Assembly: GCA_017449025.1 (NCBI GenBank)
Contig: JAFSKJ010000090.1
Location: 1 to 47,607, forward strand
DNA from: Prevotella sp.
GTDB taxonomy: Bacteria; Bacteroidota; Bacteroidia; Bacteroidales; Bacteroidaceae
Length of the DNA: 47,607 nucleotides
Direction: 5' to 3'
Position numbers and translations under genes: made by a program. A model generated the notes under the pieces. That model was not told the origin of the DNA and made no database searches. It saw nothing but the letters and a program-made list of their open reading frames with translations. Shown piece by piece: positions 16,493 to 25,375 of this stretch (positions are counted from its first letter, which is position 1; every line of letters begins with the position of its first letter).

Positions 16493-18145
16493 CTATTTAT
16501 ACAGGTATCGTTTGATGCTCTTCTTCGGAGTCTTGGCAAACTCCTCTTCCTGTATATCGATGGCCGAGAGCTGGCTGTAGTGTGGCAGCTGGCGATTCAG
16601 CTCCAGCCTGTTCTGCTCCATGATGGCTTGCAGCTCCTCGGAGGTGAAGCTCACCACATCGTCCTTGTCTGGATAAACGAGTGCCACGAGCTTTTCGCCG
16701 CGTTTTATAACTATGCTCTCGCTGACCATCGTCATAGAGTTGAGCTTGTCCTCAATCTCTTCCGGATAAATGTTCTGCCCGTTGGATCCGAGCAGCATGT
16801 TCTTAATGCGCCCGAGTATAAATAGGTGGCCGGAGGCAGAGAGCGTGCCCAGGTCGCCGGTGTGGTAGTAGCCGTCGGCGTCGAGAGCCTGTCTGGTGGC
16901 CTCCTCGTTCTTGTAGTAGCCCAACATCACGTTGGCGCCTCGCGTCACTATCTCGCCGGGAATGTTCTCGGGGTCTGGTGAGAGAATCTTCACCTCCATG
17001 CGGTCGACCACCTTGCCGCAGCATCCGGCTACAAACTCCTTGTGGTCGCAGTAGGAAATCAGTGGTGCGCACTCGGTGGTGCCGTAGCCCACGGTGATGG
17101 GGAAGCCTATGGAGAGCAGGAAGTCCTCTATTTCTTTCGACAGCGGTGCGCCGCCGACTATTACCTCGTAGAAACGGCCTCCGAAGGCCTCCTCCACGGC
17201 GGTACAGATGCGCTCCTTGACCTTCTTCGAAATCACGGGCATCTGCAGGAGTAGCCTTATGCGGTTGTCCTGTATCTTGGGGAATACGCGCTTGCGTATG
17301 ATTTTCTCAATGATTAGTGGTACGGTGACGATGAGTGTCGGGCGTATGTCGGTGAAAGCCTGGGCGATGATGGCTGGCGACGGCAGGCGGGTTAGGTAGA
17401 ACAGGTGGCAGCCGTTGCAGAATCCGAAGAGGAACTCCACGGCCATGCCGTACATGTGGGCCATGGGCAATATGCTGAGCATGTTGTCGCCTGCCTTCAC
17501 CTGCTTGCTGAGCCGGCTCATGACAAACTCTATGTTGCTCCATAGTGAGCGATATGGAAGCATGACTCCCTTCGAGAATCCCGTGGTTCCGCTGGTGTAG
17601 TTGATAAGTGCCAGTTCGTCGGCCTCATCTTCATGGTAACTGACACTCTCCTTCCTGAAGGCCATGGGATACTTGCTGCCAAACATCAGGTTCAGGTGCT
17701 CGCGGGCGTAGGTGAGCTGCTCAGAGCGGGACAGCATGAGCGAGAAGTCCGGAATGTTGATGATGCCTTCAAGAGCAGGCATCTGCTCTGGGTCGATGGT
17801 CTTCACTGCAAAGTCGCCAATGAAGAGGAGCTTGGCTTCGGAATGGTTTACAATGTTGTGTATCTGCTCGCCGTTGAATTCATGGAGGATGGGCACCGCA
17901 ACGGCTCCGTAGGTGAGTGTTGCCAGGAAGGCCACAGCCCAGTGGCTGGAGTTGCGCCCACAGATGGCAATCTTGTCGCCTTTGGCCACGTTGCTGTTCT
18001 CAAACAGTATGTGTAGCTTCTCTATCTTGCGTGCCACGTCATGGAACTGCAGGGTTGCTCCCTGATAGTCAGTGAGTGCGTCGCTGTCCCAGTTTGCAGT
18101 TATTGTATGTTGAATGTAGCTATTGAAACTACGGTAATTATCCAT
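16493..18145 (-). CDS. AMP-forming long-chain acyl-CoA/acyl-ACP synthetase, paralog B
   Basis: A 550-residue paralog of the downstream enzyme, 43 bases apart and on the same strand. It carries the same YTSGTTGFSKGV, VGYGTTECAP and YHTGDLG motifs and ends in KTPKKSIKRYLYK. The start at 18145 (MDNYRSFN) is preferred because a TTTG / TAnnTTTG promoter ends at 18176, leaving a leader of about 25 bases; an in-frame TTG at 18178 would sit in the -7 box. Tandem duplication with later divergence is the simplest history. Both copies look active, so they may differ in chain length or acceptor. Confidence 0.87.
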   Translation of the reverse strand: MDNYRSFNSYIQHTITANWDSDALTDYQGATLQFHDVARKIEKLHILFENSNVAKGDKIAICGRNSSHWAVAFLATLTYGAVAVPILHEFNGEQIHNIVNHSEAKLLFIGDFAVKTIDPEQMPALEGIINIPDFSLMLSRSEQLTYAREHLNLMFGSKYPMAFRKESVSYHEDEADELALINYTSGTTGFSKGVMLPYRSLWSNIEFVMSRLSKQVKAGDNMLSILPMAHMYGMAVEFLFGFCNGCHLFYLTRLPSPAIIAQAFTDIRPTLIVTVPLIIEKIIRKRVFPKIQDNRIRLLLQMPVISKKVKERICTAVEEAFGGRFYEVIVGGAPLSKEIEDFLLSIGFPITVGYGTTECAPLISYCDHKEFVAGCCGKVVDRMEVKILSPDPENIPGEIVTRGANVMLGYYKNEEATRQALDADGYYHTGDLGTLSASGHLFILGRIKNMLLGSNGQNIYPEEIEDKLNSMTMVSESIVIKRGEKLVALVYPDKDDVVSFTSEELQAIMEQNRLELNRQLPHYSQLSAIDIQEEEFAKTPKKSIKRYLYK

Positions 18146-18175
18146 TTGTAATTGCACAATCGAAGAAATTTTGTG

Positions 18176-18207
18176 CAAAGGTATGGTATTTTCTGCACAT
18201 TTGCAAA
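18176..18207 (-). promoter_or_regulatory. Promoter of the tandem synthetase genes
   Basis: TTTG (18204-18207), a 20-base spacer and TACCTTTG (18176-18183) on the minus strand. It lies in the short gap after the permease gene and fixes the start of synthetase B. Confidence 0.75.
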
Positions 18208-18223
18208 TTTTTTGTGCAGTTTT

Positions 18224-19471
18224 TTACTCGTAGCGCATAGATTTGGCGGGATTGATGTAAGAAATGAAGAAACTTGGTGCTATAAGTACCAAAATACTGA
18301 TGACAAGTGTGGCAATGTTGAGCGCAACGACGATGGCCACGTTAAGCTCTACGGGTGCTTCGCTCACGTAATATGTCTGTGGGTCAAGCTTCACCAGTCC
18401 GGTGTATTTCTGAATGATTACCAGACCTATCCCCAAGGCGTCGCCGATGAGCAGTCCACGGGAGATTATGAATGCCGAGAACCAGAGGAATGTATGCCTT
18501 ATGGTACGGTTTCTGGCTCCTAACGCCTTGAGTGTGCCAATCATCGAGGTACGTTCAAGTATTATGATCAGCAGTCCGGAGATCATTGTTATTCCAGACA
18601 GGCACACCATGAGTCCGAGGATTATCCATACGTTTATGTCGAGCAGCTCGAGCCAGTTGAACAATTGCGGGTATGCCTCCTGTATGGTCTGTGTGGTGTA
18701 GGTGTTGCCGTACTTGTCTTGAGTCTTGTTCACCTTTTCTATAAAGCGTTCCTCAACCTCGTCCACCTTGTCGAAGTCGGTGGTAAGCACCTCGGCCCCG
18801 TAAAACATGTCGGGCTCGCGGCTGTTGAGCTTGGCAACAGTGTATAGGTCGGTGAGGCAGATGGCTTCGTCAAAGCGTGTCATGTTGGTCTGGTAGATGC
18901 CGCTTATGGTGAAGCGCCGCGCGCGTACGCCGCTGTCGTCGATGAAATAGGAGAATATGCGGTCTCCGCTTTTCACCTTCAGCTTGTCGGCCATGATTTT
19001 CGAAATCACCAGATTGTTGTTGCTCTTGTTGTCGCTGAACGCGGGCATCTTTCCCTCCACGAGGCTCTCGGTGAGGAACCTTAGGTCGTACTCAGGCCCC
19101 ACGCCTTTCAGCATGACACCAAGGAAGTCGTCGTCGGTCTTCAGTATGGTCTGCGTCTGGTCTACGCGCTGCACGTGGCTTACACCCTCAATGCTCCCAA
19201 TGGCCTTCATCATGCTGTCGCTGATGCATATAGGACTGGGTGTGTAGGAGTTTGGCGTCATGAAGTTGAGCACCTGTATGTGGCATCCGAAGCCAATGGC
19301 CTTGTCGCGTATGGTGTGCTTGAAGCCAATGACCACGGCCACGGTGATAATCATCACCGCCAGGCCTATGGCAATGCCGGCGGTAGCTATGCTGATGGCA
19401 GGGCGGCTCACCTTGCGGTGGTCGCCTGTGTCGCTGTATATCCGTCGGGCTATGTATAGTGGGAGGTTCAC
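18224..19471 (-). CDS. LolC/LolE-like ABC transporter permease
   Basis: A 415-residue inner-membrane permease of the MacB/FtsX/LolCE group. One transmembrane helix lies near residues 26-49. A large periplasmic domain (about 50-265) follows. Three helices close the protein (about 270-295, 310-345 and 370-400), and it ends in INPAKSMRYE, the usual coupling-end motif of this family. In Bacteroidota such proteins release lipoproteins for transport to the outer membrane. No LolD-like ATPase gene is adjacent, so the partner is elsewhere. It starts 9 bases after the aminotransferase stop codon. Confidence 0.85.
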   Translation of the reverse strand: MNLPLYIARRIYSDTGDHRKVSRPAISIATAGIAIGLAVMIITVAVVIGFKHTIRDKAIGFGCHIQVLNFMTPNSYTPSPICISDSMMKAIGSIEGVSHVQRVDQTQTILKTDDDFLGVMLKGVGPEYDLRFLTESLVEGKMPAFSDNKSNNNLVISKIMADKLKVKSGDRIFSYFIDDSGVRARRFTISGIYQTNMTRFDEAICLTDLYTVAKLNSREPDMFYGAEVLTTDFDKVDEVEERFIEKVNKTQDKYGNTYTTQTIQEAYPQLFNWLELLDINVWIILGLMVCLSGITMISGLLIIILERTSMIGTLKALGARNRTIRHTFLWFSAFIISRGLLIGDALGIGLVIIQKYTGLVKLDPQTYYVSEAPVELNVAIVVALNIATLVISILVLIAPSFFISYINPAKSMRYE

Positions 19472-19480
19472 TGTCTCTGT

Positions 19481-20683
19481 TTAGGTGGTTTCTCTGCCGG
19501 GGTATGCCTCAAGTGCTTTCTGTAGCACTACCAGTGCCTTTTCCAGGTCTTCCTTCTTCAGCACATAGGCTATGCGCACCTGATTCACTCCTGCGCCGGG
19601 GGTTGTGTAGAATCCGGCGGCGGGAGCCATCATCACCGTTGCACCCTCGTATGTGAACTCGCTCAGGCACCAGCGGCAGAACTTCTCCGCGTCGTCAACG
19701 GGAAGCTTTGCCACGGTGTAGAATGCTCCCATGGGTATGGGGGAATAGACGCCGTGAATGCGGTTAAGGCCGTCGATGAGGCACTTGCGCCGTTCAACAT
19801 ACTCGTCGTAGACGTCGCGCAGGTATTCCGCGGGAGTGTCGAGCGAAGCCTCAGCTACAATCTGTCCGATAAGTGGTGGCGAGAGGCGTGCCTGGCAGAA
19901 TTTCATCACGGCCTTCCTCACTTCCTGGTTCTTGGTTATGAGTGCTCCTATGCGTATGCCGCACTCAGAGTAGCGCTTCGACACCGAGTCGATGAGTATC
20001 ACATTCTGCTCTATGCCCTCTAAGTGGCAGGCCGAGATGTATGGCGAGCCGGTGTAGATATACTCGCGATAGACCTCGTCGGAGAAGAGGTACAGGTCGT
20101 ACTTCTTCACCAGGTCGCGTATCTGGTTCATCTCGCGGCGGGTGTAGAGATAGCCTGTGGGGTTGTTGGGGTTGCATATCATGATGGCGCGTGTGCGCTC
20201 GTTGATAAGCTCCTCAAACTTCTCAACCTTTGGCAGTGAGAAGCCCTCCTCAATGGTGGTGGCAATGGTGCGTATCTTTGCTCCTGCCGATATGGCGAAG
20301 GCCATGTAGTTGGCGTATGCAGGTTCGGGAACGATAATCTCGTCGCCGGGGTTGAGGCATGAGAGGAAGGCGAAGAGCACTGCCTCAGAGCCTCCTGAGG
20401 TGATGATTATGTCGTCGGCAGTGACCTTGATATTGTATTTGTCGTAATAGCTCACCAACTTTTCGCGATAGCTAAGATAGCCCTGCGACGGTGAGTACTC
20501 CAGAATCTGGCGGTCGATGGTCTTCAGTGCTTCAAGTGCCACCTTTGGCGTTGGCAGGTCTGGCTGTCCAATGTTCAGGTGGTACACGTGTGTGCCGCGC
20601 TTCTTGGCGGCTGCGGCCAACGGAGCCAGCTTTCGAATAGGCGATTCGGGCATCTCCAGCCCGCGTACAGATATCTCTGGCAT
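19481..20683 (-). CDS. Class I/II PLP-dependent aminotransferase
   Basis: A 400-residue fold-type I aminotransferase. The PLP-binding Lys is Lys236 (IDSVSKRYSECGIRIG), with NPNNPTG (171-177) and SDEVY (201-205) supplying the Asn and Asp that hold the cofactor. The opening region has the substrate-binding HLNIGQPD (35-42). The closest role is aspartate aminotransferase (AspC type I-gamma), but aromatic or branched-chain specificity cannot be excluded. It is the first gene of a run with the permease. Confidence 0.88.
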   Translation of the reverse strand: MPEISVRGLEMPESPIRKLAPLAAAAKKRGTHVYHLNIGQPDLPTPKVALEALKTIDRQILEYSPSQGYLSYREKLVSYYDKYNIKVTADDIIITSGGSEAVLFAFLSCLNPGDEIIVPEPAYANYMAFAISAGAKIRTIATTIEEGFSLPKVEKFEELINERTRAIMICNPNNPTGYLYTRREMNQIRDLVKKYDLYLFSDEVYREYIYTGSPYISACHLEGIEQNVILIDSVSKRYSECGIRIGALITKNQEVRKAVMKFCQARLSPPLIGQIVAEASLDTPAEYLRDVYDEYVERRKCLIDGLNRIHGVYSPIPMGAFYTVAKLPVDDAEKFCRWCLSEFTYEGATVMMAPAAGFYTTPGAGVNQVRIAYVLKKEDLEKALVVLQKALEAYPGRETT

Positions 20684-20721
20684 GTCTATAGAGTATTTTT
20701 ACGTTTCACGGAAATCGGCTG

Positions 20722-20729
20722 CAAAGTTA
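20722..20729 (-). promoter_or_regulatory. -7 promoter element for the aminotransferase gene
   Basis: Minus strand TAACTTTG, 39 bases before the ATG. The -33 region is only T-rich, so this is a partial promoter match. Confidence 0.55.
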
Positions 20730-20785
20730 CTAATAAAAATCGATAAAAGGCTAAAAAAGCCAAGAAATCGCGTGATTTTCTTTTC

Positions 20786-22990
20786 TTACAGCACGAAATC
20801 AACGCTTCCGCGTATGTCTGCCGACGATGCGCCGACGTAAATCCTGAAGCGTCCGGGCTCTGCACACCAGCTGTGGGTGGACTCATTGTAGAACTGCAGG
20901 TCCTCGTCGGCTATGGTGTAGCTCACTGTTGTTGTCTGGCCGGGCTGCAGCTCCACCTTCTCGAATCCCTTCAGCTCCTTTGCGGGGCGGTCTATGCTGG
21001 CCTTCATGTCGCCCACGTAGAATTGCACGGTCTCCTTTCCTGCGCGGCTGCCTGTGTTGGTAATAGTCAGGCTGACTGTACGTCCGCTGATTGTCGGCTT
21101 CCCGTAGGCGAAGGTGGTATAGCTAAGCCCATGGCCGAAGGCGAACTGAGGCTTCACACGGCGGGTGTCGAAGTGTCGGTATCCCACGTAGATGCCCTCC
21201 TTGTAGCTTACCTCAAAGTCTCCGGTAAGGTGTGACGGATTCTGTAGCTTCACTCCGGGGTATGCTTCGGCGCCATACTTCACGTAGGGATAGTCCTCGT
21301 AGTTGCGGGCGAAGGTTACTGGCAGCTTGCCGCTGGGGTTGACGGTGCCGGTAAGCACATTGGCGAGTGCCGTTCCCGACATGGAACCGAGATACCAGCA
21401 GTGCACAAGTGCCTGCACCTTGTCTATCCACGGAGTGGCGTAGGCATTGCCGCCAAAGGTCACCACCACCATCTGCGGCTGCACGGCGGCCAGCTGGCTT
21501 ATAAGCTCGTTCTGCCCGAAGGAGAGGTCGTAGCTCTCGCGGTCGTTCGACTCGCAGTCCTGCATGGCGTTCTTGTTCAGTCCACCTATATATATAATAA
21601 GGTCTGCGTTTCCGGCCTTGTCAATGGCCTCCTTCATCAGCGACTGCTGGCGTGCGGGGTCGAGCTTTTCCTGATGGCCGTACATGGCGCGGCCGCTGTA
21701 GTAGCCCTGGGCGTAGTCTATGGTGGAATGGTTGCCAAAGGCTTTCCTTATGGCGTCTAAGGGCGTTATGTCGAAGAGCGTCTTCAGCTCCGACGAGCCG
21801 CCGCCCTCGGTGAGCGAGCGTGTGGCGTTCTCTCCAACGACGAGTATTCTGCGGCTCGTCATGGTGTCGAGCGGCAACATGGGGTTGCGGCCTGCATTCT
21901 TCAGCAGCACTATGCCCTCTTCGCCAATGCGCCGGCACACGTCGTAATGGTCTTCCGAGCATTGCTTGCCTATCACCTTGTCGGGATTCATCGCCGTACG
22001 GAAGATGGTGCGCAGCACACGTGCGGCCTTGTCGTCGACAACAGCCATTGGCAGCTTGCCCTCCTTCACCAGCTTCTCCATCTTGTCGGCCATGAAGTAG
22101 TCGTTGTAGCCGAAGTCAGCATCCTTGGTGAAACCGTCGGTGAACGACCCCATCTCAATGTCGCAGCCTCCGGTGGCAGCCTGCCACGTGTCGTTCACTC
22201 CGCCCCAGTCTGATACCACGGCCCCGTCGAAGCCCCACTGGCGCTTGAGTATGCCGTTGAGCAGCGAGTCGTGCTGGCAACAGTGCGTGTTCAGCCACAG
22301 GTTGTACGAACCCATGATGGTCCACAGCCCGCCCTTTTGCACGGCTTTCTTGAATGCGGGCAGGTATATCTCGTTGATGGTGCGCTCCGAGGCCACCACG
22401 TTCACCTTGAAACGCTCTATCTCCTGGTTGTTCAGGAAGAAGTGCTTCAAGCAGCATGCCACTCCGTTTTGCTGCGCCCCCTGTATGTATGGCGTCACTA
22501 TCTCGCCTGCCAAGTACGGGTCTTCGCCTGTGTACTCAAAGTTACGCCCGCAAAGGGGTGTGCGTGCAATGGTGCTGCCGGGGCCGAGCATTATGTCCTT
22601 ACCGCGGAAGGCGAACTCCTCGCTGACGGCATTGCCGTACTCTCTTGACAAGTTGCGGTTCCAGGTGGCAGCCAGACAGGTGAGCGAAGGGAAGGCCACC
22701 ACTGAGTCGTTGGTCCATTTGGCCGGACTCCACGAGTTCCACTCCAGCTCGGCGCGCACTCCGTGGGGGCCGTCGTCCATGTTCAGCTGGCGTATGCCCA
22801 GGCGTGGCACTCCGGCCGATGTGAACTTCGACTGTGCATGCAGCATCTGTATCTTCTCATGAAGCGTCATGCGGCGCAGTGCATCTTTCACGCGCTCCTC
22901 TACGGGAGCCTTGGGGTTAAGGTAGGTAGGCTGGCCTTGTGCCATGGTTGTCAGGCCTAAGAGTGCGCAAAGCGCGATGAGTTTCTTCAT
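20786..22990 (-). CDS. Glycoside hydrolase family 3 beta-glucosidase-like enzyme
   Basis: A secreted 734-residue GH3 enzyme that removes glucose-like or xylose-like residues from the non-reducing end of oligosaccharides. The start at 22990 (MKKLIALC) begins a signal peptide ending about TMAQGQ. The GH3 N-domain contains DDGPHG and the FEYTGEDPYLAG region; the nucleophile is the Asp of VVSDWGG (residue 261). The C-domain follows, with the HPSH-equivalent segment near NPSHLTGDF, and a fibronectin-III-like domain ends the protein (about 640-734). Substrate is uncertain; beta-glucoside is the default. It stands alone with no SusC/SusD pair. No convincing promoter is visible in 22991-23090. Confidence 0.9.
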   Translation of the reverse strand: MKKLIALCALLGLTTMAQGQPTYLNPKAPVEERVKDALRRMTLHEKIQMLHAQSKFTSAGVPRLGIRQLNMDDGPHGVRAELEWNSWSPAKWTNDSVVAFPSLTCLAATWNRNLSREYGNAVSEEFAFRGKDIMLGPGSTIARTPLCGRNFEYTGEDPYLAGEIVTPYIQGAQQNGVACCLKHFFLNNQEIERFKVNVVASERTINEIYLPAFKKAVQKGGLWTIMGSYNLWLNTHCCQHDSLLNGILKRQWGFDGAVVSDWGGVNDTWQAATGGCDIEMGSFTDGFTKDADFGYNDYFMADKMEKLVKEGKLPMAVVDDKAARVLRTIFRTAMNPDKVIGKQCSEDHYDVCRRIGEEGIVLLKNAGRNPMLPLDTMTSRRILVVGENATRSLTEGGGSSELKTLFDITPLDAIRKAFGNHSTIDYAQGYYSGRAMYGHQEKLDPARQQSLMKEAIDKAGNADLIIYIGGLNKNAMQDCESNDRESYDLSFGQNELISQLAAVQPQMVVVTFGGNAYATPWIDKVQALVHCWYLGSMSGTALANVLTGTVNPSGKLPVTFARNYEDYPYVKYGAEAYPGVKLQNPSHLTGDFEVSYKEGIYVGYRHFDTRRVKPQFAFGHGLSYTTFAYGKPTISGRTVSLTITNTGSRAGKETVQFYVGDMKASIDRPAKELKGFEKVELQPGQTTTVSYTIADEDLQFYNESTHSWCAEPGRFRIYVGASSADIRGSVDFVL

Positions 22991-23042
22991 AGTCATTGAG
23001 TCAATAAATGCGGTGTTGTTTATATGTTTTTATGTTATTTGC

Positions 23043-23073
23043 TTGCACAGCGCCTTCGTTTTTATTATCTTTG
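23043..23073 (+). promoter_or_regulatory. Promoter of the tsaC-like gene
   Basis: TTG (23043-23045), a 20-base spacer and TATCTTTG (23066-23073), 18 bases before the ATG at 23091. Confidence 0.75.
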
Positions 23074-23090
23074 CACCCAAAATCACCATT

Positions 23091-23660
23091 ATGACCATAG
23101 AACAAGACATTAAGAATGCCGTTGAGGTGATGCGCCGTGGCGGCGTTATCCTCTATCCTACAGACACGGTGTGGGGCATAGGCTGCGATGCCACCAATGC
23201 TGAGGCCGTGGCCCGTGTTTATCAAATCAAGCAGCGCGACGACTCCAAGGCGCTTATCTGCCTTGTCGACTCCGACGCCCGCCTGCAGCGCTACATAAGG
23301 AACGTGCCTGAGGTGGCGTGGCAGCTGCTCGACTGCGTAGACCGTCCCACGACGGTAATCCTCGAGGGTGCCGTGAACCTGGCTCCCAACCTCATTGCCG
23401 CCGACGGCTCCATAGGCTTGCGCATAACCACCGAGCCTTTCAGCCATGAGCTGTGCTACCGTTTCCAGAAAGCCATTGTCTCCACATCGGCTAACATCAG
23501 CGGGGAGCCTGCTGCACAGAACTACCGTGACATAGCCCCTGAGATTGTGGATGCTGTAGACTATGTGTGCTGGAGCCGTCGCCAGGAGCACAAGCCCCAT
23601 CGCCCGTCGGCAATCATCCGTATCGGCCACGGTGGCGAGGTGAAAATCATCCGCCAGTAG
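23091..23660 (+). CDS. tsaC: L-threonylcarbamoyladenylate synthase (Sua5/YrdC family)
   Basis: A 189-residue YrdC-domain protein that makes threonylcarbamoyl-AMP from threonine, bicarbonate and ATP, the first step of tRNA t6A37 modification. The start at 23091 (MTIEQDIKNAVEVMRRGG) leaves 18 bases after the promoter; longer open frame upstream is leader. The YrdC signature is present: GGVILYPTDTVWGIGCDATN, then KQRDDSKALICL and VSTSANISGEPA. No Sua5 C-terminal domain is attached, so TsaC type fits better. It converges on prs, 16 bases apart. Confidence 0.9.
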   Translation: MTIEQDIKNAVEVMRRGGVILYPTDTVWGIGCDATNAEAVARVYQIKQRDDSKALICLVDSDARLQRYIRNVPEVAWQLLDCVDRPTTVILEGAVNLAPNLIAADGSIGLRITTEPFSHELCYRFQKAIVSTSANISGEPAAQNYRDIAPEIVDAVDYVCWSRRQEHKPHRPSAIIRIGHGGEVKIIRQ

Positions 23661-23676
23661 CTTTCACGCGCATGCT

Positions 23677-24615
23677 TCAGACAATGTACTGGCTGGAGAT
23701 GCTCTCGTTGTTGATGACGCGGCGGATGGTCTCTGCAAACATGTCGGCCACGGAGAGTTGCTTCACCTTGGCGCAGCGCTGGGTGTAGGGTATGGAGTCG
23801 GTGAAGACAATCTCTTCAAGGGCAGATTCCTGCACGCGCTCGCTTGCCGGGCCGCTCATGACGCAGTGGCTGGCACATGCGCGAACCGTCTTGGCCCCGG
23901 CGGCCTTCATCAGGTCGGCGGCTTTGGTTATCGTTCCTGCCGTGTCAACCATGTCGTCTACAATCACTACGTTCTTTCCCTCCACGTCGCCTATTATCTG
24001 CATTGTTGCCACCACGTTGGCGCGTGCACGGGTCTTGTTGCACAGCACCAGCGGGCATCCAAGGAACTTGGCGTAAGTGTTGGCGCGCTTGGAGCCGCCC
24101 ACGTCGGGCGATGCAATCACCAGCTCCTCGAGCTTGAGGCTCTGCAGGTAAGGGAGTATTACTCCCGAAGCGTAGAGATGGTCAACGGGCACGTCGAAGA
24201 ACCCCTGTATCTGGTCGGCATGCAGGTCCATGGTGATGACGCGGTTCACTCCGGCCACGCTCAGCAGGTCGGCCACGAGCTTTGCGCCTATCGACACTCG
24301 CGGTTTGTCCTTGCGGTCCTGTCGCGCCCATCCAAAGTATGGAATCACGGCGTTGATGGTGCGTGCCGAGGCTCGCTTGGCAGCGTCAATCATGAGCAGC
24401 AGCTCCATGAGGTTGTCGGAATTGGGAAATGTGCTCTGCACCAGGAAGATGTCACGGCCGCGGATGCTCTCCTCGTAGCTCACGGCAAACTCTCCGTCGG
24501 AGAATTTCGTAATGACCAACTTGCCCAGCGGGCATCCCAAGCTTTGGCAGATTTTCTCTGCCAGGTATTTCGTGGCAGTGCCTGAAAATACCATGTAAGA
24601 GTCTTGTTCACTCAT
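23677..24615 (-). CDS. prs: Ribose-phosphate pyrophosphokinase
   Basis: A 312-residue enzyme that makes PRPP from ribose-5-phosphate and ATP, the shared precursor of purines, pyrimidines, histidine and NAD. The ATP-binding region IPYFGWARQDRKDKPR, the metal-binding MDLHADQIQGFF and the PRPP loop VVIVDDMVDTAGT (about 215-227) are intact. Length is standard. It follows the ThiE/TenI-like gene by 60 bases and may share its promoter. Confidence 0.97.
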   Translation of the reverse strand: MSEQDSYMVFSGTATKYLAEKICQSLGCPLGKLVITKFSDGEFAVSYEESIRGRDIFLVQSTFPNSDNLMELLLMIDAAKRASARTINAVIPYFGWARQDRKDKPRVSIGAKLVADLLSVAGVNRVITMDLHADQIQGFFDVPVDHLYASGVILPYLQSLKLEELVIASPDVGGSKRANTYAKFLGCPLVLCNKTRARANVVATMQIIGDVEGKNVVIVDDMVDTAGTITKAADLMKAAGAKTVRACASHCVMSGPASERVQESALEEIVFTDSIPYTQRCAKVKQLSVADMFAETIRRVINNESISSQYIV

Positions 24616-24675
24616 TTCTTTATAGTGCTTTTTTCATTCTGGTTGCTCTGTTGTCTCCTTGCCTGTCACCCTTTG

Positions 24676-25284
24676 TCACCCCGCAGCCTTGCGCAGCTTC
24701 TCGAAGTGTGTCAGCAGTTCCTTGAAGTCTTTCTCGTGGTGTATGTTGAAGCGGTTCCACAGGTCGCCGCAGACAACCACGCCACCGAAGCCGTAGTCCT
24801 TTGCCGTGCGTATGTTTTCGAGCGTCATGCCGCCCATGGCGTATACCCTCTTGTCTATTATCCCTCGCCTACTGGCCTCCCTCAGTTGGTCAGCGTTGAG
24901 CGTCTGCTTTTCCGAAGGGTTGCTGAGGCTGTCGAACATGTTGGCCAGCAGCACGTAGTTGGAGCGGCGCTTCATTTCCTTCAGCTCTTCAATGTGGCGG
25001 CAGGTGCGCCCCACGGCGCCCTTGTAACCTGCTGGCAGCACGTCGGTGTCGCTGTCCAAGTGGATGCCGCGCAGGCGGAACTCTTCTTTCAGGTAGTAGT
25101 GGTTGTGCACTGTTATGCGGTTGCGGTATTCCTCTGACAGAAGCGTCAGCAGCCGCTCGGTGTAGACCGGCTCTGCGCTGGACTTCGACAAGTGCAGGCT
25201 CTCCAAGCCCTCCTCAAAGAGTGTGGCCAGAATCTTGTCCTCTTCCACGAAGAACGTGGGCTTTGTCATGACGATGAGCTTCAT
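24676..25284 (-). CDS. ThiE/TenI-like TIM-barrel protein
   Basis: A 202-residue protein related to thiamine phosphate synthase (ThiE) and to TenI. The opening MKLIVMTKPTFF, the VHNHYYLKEEFRLRGIHLDS segment, and the C-terminal YAMGGMTLENIRTAKDYGFGGVVVCGDLW follow the family. It is clearly divergent from classical ThiE: the diphosphate-binding and pyrimidine-binding residues are hard to place, so its thiamine role is uncertain. No thiamine gene cluster or TPP riboswitch is nearby. The gene has its own promoter at 25315-25345. Confidence 0.7.
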   Translation of the reverse strand: MKLIVMTKPTFFVEEDKILATLFEEGLESLHLSKSSAEPVYTERLLTLLSEEYRNRITVHNHYYLKEEFRLRGIHLDSDTDVLPAGYKGAVGRTCRHIEELKEMKRRSNYVLLANMFDSLSNPSEKQTLNADQLREASRRGIIDKRVYAMGGMTLENIRTAKDYGFGGVVVCGDLWNRFNIHHEKDFKELLTHFEKLRKAAG

Positions 25285-25314
25285 CCGTATATCATCAGTA
25301 ATTGTTTACGACTG

Positions 25315-25345
25315 CAAAAGTAATCATTTCCTTGCAATAATCCAA
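25315..25345 (-). promoter_or_regulatory. Promoter of the ThiE-like and prs genes
   Basis: TTG (25343-25345), a 20-base spacer and TACTTTTG (25315-25322) on the minus strand, about 30 bases before the ATG at 25284. Confidence 0.6.
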
Positions 25346-25375
25346 CAGTGCAGCCTGAAAAGTTGTCATTTTTTT

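Noticed and set aside
23653-23693. Inverted repeat GCCAGTA/TACTGGC between the tsaC-like gene and prs
   Set aside because: Only 7 bp with a 27-base loop overlapping both coding ends, with no T-run; not enough for a terminator call.
24616-24675. Search for a TPP riboswitch or other leader near the ThiE-like gene
   Set aside because: The 60-bp gap and the promoter region at 25285-25375 show no riboswitch core.
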